The notes under the pieces were generated by a model. The model was not told where the DNA came from. It did no database searches and worked only from the letters and a program-made list of their open reading frames with translations. A stretch of 64,000 nt of DNA, taken from assembly GCA_035578905.1 (NCBI GenBank), contig JAQJVL010000159.1, positions 1,802,731 through 1,866,730 on the forward strand. Direction: 5' to 3'. Positions 26,601 through 38,600 of the stretch are shown one piece after another (the stretch's first letter is position 1; each line of letters starts with the position of its first letter). The DNA comes from Stictocephala bisonia (taxonomy: Eukaryota > Arthropoda > Insecta > Hemiptera > Membracidae). A program made the position numbers and the translations under genes.

Positions 26601-29600
26601 GACCAAGCATGGAACCTATTGCCTACAATTTCCCAAAAACTTTGTCCCCAAGTAGCTGGGTTACAGCACTGTGCCACCAGTGCTGACTATAGAAGTAATT
26701 ACGCCCATTAAATTAACTATCAATGCGCCTGTGATATAACCATGCCGGCTTTGCAAGCTGTATATACCAAAAAAATATTATTCAATTATTACAATAAATT
26801 ATACAATCATTGTTTCAATAAGAGAGCAAATCTTGAAAAAAGTAACTTTTTAATCAGAATTTCTTGGAAAGAACAAGTAAGACACTCAATTTAAATATCT
26901 TAAATTTTTACGTTTCTCATTTAGTCAAGTACAAAAATGTTACTATATGTTAACATAAACACAAATTTCAATACAAGAAATAATTCTATTTTTAGTTTGC
27001 CATATTATCGACCTGCAACACATGCCTCCTCGTCATTGTTGTGGATGATGAGGTCATACATACTAGGGGACACCCCTGCACAATTCGCATGCCAACCCCG
27101 TTTCTCGCTGCGCTCATGAAACTTCGGCATGTGACTTTTGACAGCAAATATTAGTGGTTAAACAAAAATTTCTAGTAGCTACTCATTTCAGTTGCAACCT
27201 TTCAAAAGTATAAAATAATCTCCCAATATAATTTCTAAGTTTAAGAAAGACTTATCATTATTATAATATAATGATAATGATATTATATTATCATTATTAT
27301 AAAGATTAACATCATTATTTACATTTGAACAGCTGTTACTTTTTGAACAATTTAAAACTCTGTTCAAGATATTCTTACGGCTAACAAACGTAGGGGCTTC
27401 CTGTGCCCTTTAGGGTAAAATATTTTTAAATGGAGACCTTATTGCACAACTACAAATATGGGTAAATTTGTTGACATCTCAATCGTTAAAATTGATAAAT
27501 AAATGAGGGAGGAGTTCCCGTTGATAACAAATGGCTTCAAGTATTATATATAAGGATTTTTAATGTCAGTTTAGTAGTTTATTAAAAAGGAATGTATTCC
27601 CTATTTTTTACAACTTCTTTTTTTCACCTTGTTGATTTCAAGCTATTTCATATCAACTTTAGTTCTTAATATGTACTGTACAATATTTTCAAACCATCCT
27701 TATTTCATAAATTGGTAAGAGATGCATGATTTTGATAAGTTTATAGTTAAATTTATTTTTGTAATTCAAAGAATTCTTGTAGGACTATAAATGGTATCTG
27801 CAAGGAAATTTGTATTATGGAAGCATAGTCAATATAAATTGAACATTAAAAAATGTATGTTAGTTTATTTATTATCATCATATTTACTCTTTATTATAGT
27901 ATTTATTATTTATCATACTAATTATTTATTTTGTTCAATATTGTAATTTATTAAGAATGTACTCATCATTACTTATTTGTGGAAGTGAAGAATGAAAGAC
28001 TCATGTCAAGACCTGCAATGAACACTTTAAATTAGAATTACTTCTTTATTGTAACTGGGTTATAAACCTGTAATGAAGCAAGAAAATAAAATCATCTTAA
28101 ATTGTTTTAAAATTACAACCAAGTCTTGAACAGTGTTAAATTTACATTCCCAATCTAGTGAGCGTCCTTGAGCCGCTCGGTAATAAGGAAGTAGCCAGTG
28201 AGAGGGTCAATTGTGTACAGCTTGTCAATCAGATTAAATGGTTTGTGACAGCTTTGGCATGACACCAACATTATTTGTAAAACAATTTATGGGGCTGTTG
28301 CTGGGCCAAGCAATGGAGTTGTTATTTCTAACAAGTACACTATGAAAAAAATTACTATTGCATATTGATATTATTATTATAAATCTGAGAAATAAAGTAT
28401 TAAAAAGTATTAACAATTTTAACTTTTAATTAAAATCGTAGACTTTGCTAAGAAATAAATGTTTATAATTAGTGTAACATTGTAATCTAAAAATGCAAGA
28501 GTAGCCATAGAAAAGTAACAAAAAACAAGGATTTTGAGAATAGTGTTTTTTTATAAATGTGAACCCTTCTAAGTAAAAAAGAACAATGCTTCAGAAGCAG
28601 AAGAAATAATCAGAGCCGATATGAGGTCAGTAAGTTGTGAAATATTATGTAACCAATTATTTTTGTATAAATGACATCTGTACAAATCTTGAGTTGAAAT
28701 TTGTAAAATTAATTATCTTTGGCCAAAAAGTATATTAATAAGTAAATACTTTAAAACTAAAGTTTTCAATAAATGAGGAGTTATTTTATTTATTTATTTT
28801 TTTTTTTTTTTTCAAGAAATGCAGCAAGAGTGGAGGACAGTGAGGATGAGAGACTGGAAGGGAACACATTGTGTGTTTGTTAGTGAGGCGGGGGCATTGC
28901 TACTTCTAGCAAAGTTGCGGCAAGATCTAAAGTTAGATTCCTTGAAGCGCTGGAATTTAATTCAACTGAATGACTGGATAAACATCCTTTAATACTATAT
29001 AAAAACAAGACCAAATTTATTTATTATTTTTTTTAATATTAAATAAAAATCTACTTAATTAATCTTATAATTTAAATAGATAAAAATTGGTTCAGCTTCC
29101 TTGTTAGTACTTTAAAGTAATAATAACAACTGACCCGAAACATGTTTCTTTAGTTGTAAACCGTAAACAGAGTCCTAAATCAGTTGCTTAAATCTTTTAA
29201 GACAAGCGGACAATTACTGCATTAGTTTTACCAAAAACGACAACGTGGGCTATATTAATAGTCTAAGGTAGATTCATGGAAAGAGATAATCAAAATAATC
29301 ACAGTTCATATTATTTACGCTTTAATACTCAGGTAATACTAAAAACAGATGTTTTATATAATGAAGCCTGTTTTGAGACCTTTTCTAAATAATTTAATGT
29401 GGTTTTGTTGACAGTATTACAGGTACTATTTACAGTTACTATTTTAGGTGGAAACTAGCTAGTTGAATAGCTACGTTGTACCTAAAACTCACTGGAAAAT
29501 CAGTACTACAGTACATCAGTCACGGCGCGTGGTCTTGTCGTTTGTTAGTATTGGTAACATTACAGCTGGTGTGTTTATGTTTATATTTATCAGTCTAAAT

Positions 29601-32600
29601 TTTGTTACTTATTTTGAACTTATTATCTTAGTGAACTTGACCATGAATTATATACACATGATAACTATTTTTACTATTGAATGTATGTACTCTACATGGA
29701 CAATATTAATCATTTATAATCCATCTGGACATATATATCTATACTGATAATATATTTTAGGGTGAGTAAAACACTTTTATTGTTTGGCATATTTTTTGTG
29801 CAATTCACTTGATTTGCGTTTTTTCTAATATTATTACTTTTTACATAACATGATTATTTTTAACCAATCTGAAAGAAAATGTATTTGTATATAAAATTGG
29901 GCAAGAAATATAATAATGTTGATTCCTAAAGTAACAGTATTTTTTATTTTAGTAAAAGAGGTTGTAGTTAAAGAAATTAATTGATAAAAAATGAAAGTAG
30001 ATCTAGATTTTCAAAATGCGTTGATAATGTATTAATTATTTATGTACGAAACAGCAACATTTCTGCTATTTTTAGCTTCATCTTTTTCGGAATGCCCAGC
30101 ATAAATATTACTCTAAAAAAAATCACCAAAATATTTACTGTCCTAAAAATTAAAATTTACAAAACAATAATCAGACCAGTAATTCTCTACGGAGCTGAGT
30201 CATGGATTATCGACAAAAACACAGAAAAAAAGCTGATCACTTTTGAGAACAAAGTACTCAGAAAAATCTTTGGACCCACAATAGAAAACGGAGTATGGAG
30301 GCTGAAGCACAACAGAGAAATTAGAGATCTATTCAAAGAACCAGACATTATAGCAGAAGCCAAGTGCCGACGTTTGCGGTGGGCGGGGCACGTAATAAGA
30401 AGAAATAATAATACTATGATAAAACAAGTGTGGAAAGAAAACCCTGACGGTAGAAGGCCCCCTGGACGTCCTAAGAAAAGATGGAAGGATCAAGTGGTCA
30501 TTGACATGAATAAATTAAGGGTCAATGAAGAAGATGCAGAGGATCGTGAGAAGTGGAGGCAAATTGTTGGTGAGGCCAAATACCACCTTGGGTATCAGTG
30601 GCCATGGGAGTAAGAGTAAGAGTAAGTAAATAGGTTAAACGCACATTCTCTAGGCCGTTCAAGATCTTGAGTGGTTTTAAGAAGGAAGGCTGAATGAACT
30701 CATAACTCACCTTTAACACTAGATGCTGGTGGTTATTAATTTATAATTTTATTATATTGTAAATTTAATTATAATTTAAGGGTTTACTAATTCCACTGTA
30801 ACAAGTTTATAAAAGTTTTATTTTCAGTGAAAAGGCGTAATGTGCTCAAGAGAGCAGGTTACCATCCAGTCATACTCTGTGTACTGTACAGTTATTGTGA
30901 AAGCAGTGGTGGGTCAGATAACTGTACCAACCAACCTTTCTCTGTGGCTTCCCACATACACCCACACCTTTCTACTGCACCTTGTCTCAACATGTGTTTA
31001 ATGTTAATTCCAAGGTTAATTAGAAAACTCCCTTAAACAAGTTTAAACAAGGTTCATTCTAATCCTAACAAAGAAGTCTTTGATAGAGAAATTGTTTGTA
31101 AAATTGTGTAGGTTTTAACTTCAAAAATATTTTGGAGTAAATTGTCATGTGACAAATAAATAAATTTAAATGGCTGTGATAATTGAGGTTCTTATAAAAT
31201 TGTTAATAATCAATTTTGTTTATTTTTATTAATTCTAATACTCTTTTAACATGTGTATGAATCGTCCAGTAATAAATGAAAATTGACTTTTTGCTAAGAG
31301 CAAATTTTAATCTATTTGTCTAAAATGAACATAGCTACATGTACAAGTTTTACATAAACTTTTTGCAATTTCTCTTCAAAATATTTTAGGTATTTGATTT
31401 AAAAGTAATTTTGAATTCCTAATGGTCAGAAATAAATAACAGAAATACTTCTAAAAAAATAAATATCAACCATAAATCACAGAGAGGAATTAACATAAAT
31501 CAATAAAGGCACGTTAATCTGGATTTAAAGAACAATTCAAGTTTTTACAAACTAAAACTAATCAAACTTGGAAAAAGTTAATTTTTAGTCCAATAATTGG
31601 GTGAGAAGAACAATTTAAGACAGTGATTAGAGATTGGCTAGGAGAAAATTTACTTACAAATATTCCACAAACATAGATGCAATAAGGCTCTTGCCCATTC
31701 TATCCGTACTGTTAGCACATAATAATACTATCGATTAGAATATTTCCTTACCTAGCAAGTCAAATAACCGAACCCTTTAAATTGATTGTAAATATAGGTA
31801 TTCCTAAATATTGTAAACTGTGCAATAGTGAAAAAGCGGAATATTACTAGATCGTTCAGACCAAACACACCAATTATTCTCTAAAATAGGATGGAAAAAT
31901 GGTTGCCTAAAAGTTTCTGTGTAAAACATACAAGATTCTTCTAAATAAATTTCACATTAGAAATCCACAGTATATTTATTTATGGCTATCGCAGGTTCTT
32001 AATAAATGAAAATCACTGAACACAGGGTCTTAAACCAAACTATTCCTCGACTGAATTAGTTTAGCCCTCCAAGTGTCCAGTAGTCCACCCCTTAATGATC
32101 GGCCTTTTTTAGCTACTTTGCAATGTTTAATAGAAAAATTTACAGCATACACAAAAATAACTAAAACCTTAAAGTTTTACATATCAATGTAAACTAGACA
32201 AAATAGGCTATATTATAAAAATATTTTTGTTTACATATCTTGAATATTGTTGATATTATCCTTGATTGTACTGTAAAGAATCAAAATCAAGTTTTTTTCA
32301 AAGTTTACACCATGCTAGTAAGAGTTATTTCAGCATATATATAAAAAAAAAACAAGCTAGCAGTTTTGTTGGAAATGTTATACATAAAAAGAAAATATAT
32401 ACATTATAAGGTTTATTACTACACTGAAAAAAGGCAATCTAAAAAAAAATGAAATATGTAGGCTATATGCTGCATTTTACTGTACTGGAAGTCTTGAAGA
32501 GAAACATTGTTAGGACACCCTTTGGCCTCAATGTCACTAACATTTCAGCATAATAATTCCCTAATTAATTTCATTTGATTTGTTGCGTAAATCCTTATCC

Positions 32601-35600
32601 ATTTTGCATTAAAACACAATAAATAACGTCGAAACGAAAGCAATAACACGACAGACAGTTTCACTTTCACTGAATAATGTAAGCAATAATAATTTTATTT
32701 ACTACTTACCCTCTCCACCATGGTTCGGGGAAGTTTTTAAAGAGCCCCAATGAGTGAATGAGTGATCCAAAATTGAGACCATGAGGATAGGACGGCTGCT
32801 TGGTTACTTCTGTGTCAACAAAACAAATTTCACAATTTGTTAGCTAGTTATTAACTAATTGCTTAAATGTTAAACAAGAATAACTTTTAAATCAGTCAAA
32901 TAATAAAAGACCATTTGTACTGCAAGTCTTATTTTCAATGTAAATTATTTAAATTTCCGCAGAAAAAACAGAAGAAGTCAATGTATTATTTTAAAGGATT
33001 TACTATATAAATATAGATGTTTACAATCAATTTGGTTAGCTCTAGAAGTGTAATTTAAACTTTAAATATATGCAAGTGATGTTCTGAACTTAACTATATC
33101 AATGAACTATCTCAATTATATACAATAATTATAAACATATTGGACTGTTTACAGATGTCCATAATCAAGTTACGTAACACAGGAATTATTCAACAATGAA
33201 CAATGTAGCCAGTTGTTAAAAATGTCTTTGTTAATTAATGTGAGCGAGCACTTTACTTGAATATGGACACCTACAAGGAATTCGAATAATCATGAGTCGG
33301 AGTAAATAGTGAATACAGTTTATTGTAAAACCCAACAGTCCAAAAGCATGTATATAAAATTAAAGACTGAAGGATCTCATCCAGAAACACTTAAATATTA
33401 TTTGCAAAATCAACTTTTCAATTTCTGCAATTCTATTGCAGTTCGTGTTTTTTTTTTATTTACTCATATTTTAAAATAATATAACAGTTTTATTTCTTCC
33501 AAATTTTGAATCCTGAGAAGGTCCTGATATGGCGTTGGCATATCAACACCACCTAGTTTGATTTCAAATTGGCACAGACCTTTCACAACAATCAATCAGC
33601 TGAAAGTTTTCACTCTTGTACACTAGTTAAAATATTTCTCTTGCTGTGATGATGTATAAGTGTTATTTAGGATATCGTATCATAAAGGTTTTCATAAACA
33701 ACAAATGTCACCAGCTGATTTCCAATCAGATGAGGCAACTGCAATTTAAGGGAGCTGTTTTGCTAAAAAATGACAAAAACATGGGTTTCTATTTCAAGGA
33801 TTTGGTTAATAATAATGATCGGGTAATAGCACTTGAACTGTCATTTGATAGGTAGATAACTGTTTTAGTGGACCATAAGATAATTCTTGTAAAACACAAG
33901 TATTTTTCCTAATTTTTTTCAAGTTAAAAACTTAAAACTTTTAATGTTACTCTCGATGATTTTGAATTCAGTACAAGTGAACATTACACAGCACAAATAT
34001 ATTACAATATAACTATAAAATGCACAAATATATTAAAATACAAGTACAAAATGCACAAATATTATGGTGAGCGTGGTTCACCGAAATCATCACTATAATA
34101 TTTGTGCATTTTGTACTTGTATTGTAATATATTTGTGTTGTGTGACGTTCACTTGTACTGTATATGTACCAACACGTATTATGCTGATTAAAAAAACGAT
34201 TTTAAATTTAAAACCTCTCAGTATGAACACATGGTTCTCTATAGAGGACTTTTAATGAGCACAGTGCCCACTTTACATCATTATAATAATGGGCACAAAT
34301 CATACGTTTGAAGCATGTTTTAGCTTGTTGACTGTATAATCTGGATAATACTGTACATTTGTTACTGTACTGTGCTATTGAACTGTCCAACAGTGGCTTG
34401 GCAGTTTGAGAAACAGCCACCTAAATAAACTGTTTAAAATTACGTTATTAGGTGATCACATTTGAACTCCTTTATTTATGATGAACTGGTCTACTGTTTT
34501 AAATCTGCTTTTTATGGTCATGTTTTCTAAAAAGAATATACATGTTTTTCAATATAAAATAATTTTAATTAATAGTTTAGTCAAGGCTGTTTACATATAA
34601 TCACAAATTTAGGTTAACTCTTTTTTTTAGGTTTCTAAACATGAAGTTATTTCCGAAACGCATTTTGCTTTGTTCATTGGCTTCACTGGAGTGAAGGCCA
34701 TTCAGCTAAAATAGACAACACACTGTGCAAACACCAATTGGTCACCCATCGATTGAAGGGGTCCAACCAATACGAAAATATTGCACCACTGTGGTTGCAA
34801 GTTTCACTCTATGGGTTGCTAAAATATTACAAAATATTATAACAAACATTTTAACACATCTTATGGTAACAACAGTTTTAAGAGGAGTCTCGTTAAAACA
34901 CTTGTCTAGTAGCAGAAAAGCTAACTATTCATGAATTTAAAATTCACAATTAACCGCAGGTGATTATTTGAAAACAAATTATAAGAATTTAGAATTTTTG
35001 TCAGTTCAAGAAATAGTACAATGAATGGCCAAGCTAGTTTTTAAACTGAATTTGGTCTTTAACTTAGAACCATTAGTACTATCAAGTTATACATAATTTT
35101 CCTTCGATAGAGAAAGTATAATTTAATATAAGTTTATACCATATTATTGTGAAGAGCTTACAGTGAAAATTACATAGTTAAAAATATCATCAAATGCGTC
35201 ATAATAAGGGTGCATCATATGGATCATTAAAAATATCATCAATTACATATACTTCCCTGACAAACTACAGTTGCCTAGAATCTGAACATACTAATAATAT
35301 TTATACATAACAAATTTAACAAGATAGAAGACTTTTTTTCTTGAACATGAAACTTGCTGTTTGACACATTGCTACAGTAAAATTAACTGTATACAGATTG
35401 TTCAGTTCTGTACTAAATAGTGTCACGATGTCTTAAGCAGTTCGTGAACTATAGGCCTTGCGGCATTTCAAGCTTTGTGGACTGAGCTAGACCAGGCCAG
35501 TTTTCCATCCAGTCAAAGAGGGCTAAAACTAGAACATGAGTAGTCCTATATCTGTTCCTTCTTTGTTCATTATAGAAATGCAGCACACACAGACCTGCAG

Positions 35601-38600
35601 ATAGCATGCTTGTTCCAACTGTACAGTTTTTACTATACCATGAGCAATCTGTGTATAGTTAACTTTATAAGCTATCAAACTTAACAACAAAACTCTTATA
35701 ATTACTAGGAAAATGTCATTCCTTACCTGTAGGGCCAACCTCAGACTTGTCATCTTCTTGGTCTGGTTTCTCTGTTTTTGTATCCTCTGTCTTTGCAAGA
35801 ATGCCGTTCTTCATGACATTAGGACTTGCCAGGACAGTGACATCCACAGGACTCTCAGCAGCCTTGGCCTCCTGGTCCTCCTGGTTTTTGGCATTACTAA
35901 GTAAAGTGTTCACTTTGTGAGCGGCCTGCTCCAAAGTCCTCATCCTAAAAGAAAGTATCAAGTGTAAGAGCCTTCAAAATCAACGGCCAAGTGCATGATT
36001 GGTCATTCATGTCACAATGTCAGATGAATCATGCAAATAATTCTGATTAAATCTGGGTTAACTGATTGCATTTTTAAAAAGTTTCTCTCTCTACTTCATA
36101 ACTATTTTAATGAAAACAAAAGTACATAAAAATGTATAGTTTTATTTATTGAATGACCCGACTTGATTTCAGAATGCTCTTACAGCAAATGCTGAAACTA
36201 CGAGGAGTTTAAGATTGCTAGGGACCAATGACATGGTAGTGCAAGTTCGCAACCATAGCTAGTCTTAACGTCTTGCATTGTTACCACGTTTCAATTCTTT
36301 AAAGCAGTTGGTTTATAATCTAATTGTTAATGTGAGTAAACGTGTTATGATCGTAAACTTCACATTATTATTTCTAACTGTTTATAAATTGTTCTATTGT
36401 AATTTTGTTTAAACTAATTAAAAATGCCTTTAAGCAGATTTCTTTACATATCAAAAAGTAAGCATTTTCTGTCATATTTCAAACACAGTACTCTTGGCAA
36501 TGACGTGAGTCAGAGCTTCATTCAAATGCCAAATACGCTCATGTCAAATCGAGACATTCAACAAATAACTATAACATTTAGATTTCGTAAATCTTAATTA
36601 ATTCTAACTTTCTTTAGAAACTTTTAAATTAAAATTGTTTTTATTCCAATATGTTTTTACAACCCTAATAGAATTTAAGTAAGTGTTGAACTAGCATCAT
36701 ATAACTAAACAATAACTCAACCCAAATAATATTATTAATAGTATATTTTTAAATAAGCAAAGAAAAATCAATAAACTAAAAATCAAGGACAAAGTTAATT
36801 TTATAAATTTGTGCATTTTTCGCTGGACAGCAGTACTTCTGTCAATACTACATCAATATACCTTTGAATCTGTTGCTATAGCGCTGGCTAATAGTTCAAC
36901 CACTCAGTTTTAGCATTCAGACATTTAGAATAACCTTTGACTCACTGATGTAGCAACTCAATTCCTTTTTTACTTTCTCCCATATGCGTTATCATAGATA
37001 AAAGTATTGTGAACATCCAAAAAAATTTGTTTACAAGATGGTCTAAAAATTCATTTTAGGGTACCATGAACCCAAAAAAGTGGTTTTTGAAAAAATTTTT
37101 GGATGTCTGTCCGTATGTATGTCTATCAGTGTGTATCTGGACTTCTCTGAAGACCAAACAAATCAATTTTTATGAAATTTGGTATGAAAGTGTATTTGGC
37201 CAATATCTCCAGACCATTTTACACTTTTTTGAAATTTTAATTTTTTTTTTATGGGCAAAAAACATACAAAAATGGAATTTTCTAAAAACCGGTTCTAACG
37301 ATTTTGAATAAATTTTCAGGAAAGATGTGAATTACAATTTAAAATATTTTAGTAAAAACTTCATGTCTAACTTACTAGTTTTTTAGATATGGTAAATTTG
37401 GGAATCAAACTGGTAATTTTCAAAGTTTTGATTTTTTTAGTGTTTAATATGGGAGAAAGTTGGACCCAGTTATTACCAATATAATAATAATACTATAATT
37501 CCTTAATTAAACTGTTTTATTATGGGAAACAGATATTTGTTTGATGGGGAATTTTATATCCATCCTTTTTATTGTTGTTATTTATTAACACAGATGGTTT
37601 ATTGGAATGTTAAGTTGAAAACGCTGTCCACATTTAAAAAATAAGAAAATTGTTTTATTGATGGATTGTTTCTATTAAATTACAAAAATTCAGAGATTTA
37701 TTCCTGGAAAATTCCTCCTTTATCCAATATTACTAATATAAAGCATTAAAACAGGGGAAATAATATCAATTTAACAATCTGTTTTAAATATTCTTTATGT
37801 TAAAATGTTGGGAGCTTGTATCAAAATAACAATGATTAATGTCAATTAAGATAAATGACACTGATTAAATTTCATACCATTAAACTGATAAGAGTCTCTG
37901 TTTTATTTGCTGCTTTCTTAACCTTTTTTTAAAGAAAAATCCCTCCTTACAAATTCATAATATGCTATTATTTCGTTCTTCAAAGAGCATGGAGTACAAA
38001 ATCTATGGAATAAGTCGGAAATATATTTGAAGATCATGTCCTAAACGTTCATTTTAAATATACAAAGTTATTATTTGCCTTTTTCTATCGTTCCTTGGTT
38101 TATATTATTTCTAGTTCTATTCTTAAACAGTTGATTAACTAAATATTGGTTTTAAGCTTTGCAAAGTTATCACCACTAAAATATGATAACCAACACCTTT
38201 AGTGAATAAATTACGTTAGATTTCTCTTACCTTATTACTGTAACTATATTATAGGTTTTCTATTTCTGTAAGGTTTCAATTTGGTGTAAAAACATTTCTA
38301 TTTGGACTGTATCAGGATTTAATCATGTCAAAACGAAATCTTTTAAGTACAGCAAATTTAAGTGTGGTAGCAGCTTTCAGATCACTCAAATATCTTAACA
38401 TTTACTTGAACAATAAGTTTTCTATAAAAATACTACAAGGTTCCATTTTCCTGGTAATTTTTGCAAAAACTATATCTGCTTTACTAGTAAAAACACCTTT
38501 TTGAATACATAAATAACATTTATTGTTTTTAATCTGAAAAATATTTTGGCTCAAGAAAGGTAAAAAACTTTGTATCAGTCAAGAAGGGTCAAATCAACAC

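Noticed and set aside
28160..28245. Extra or alternative terminal exon of the fasciclin gene
   Set aside because: There is no acceptor in phase 2 and the encoded residues do not resemble the cysteine module expected there.
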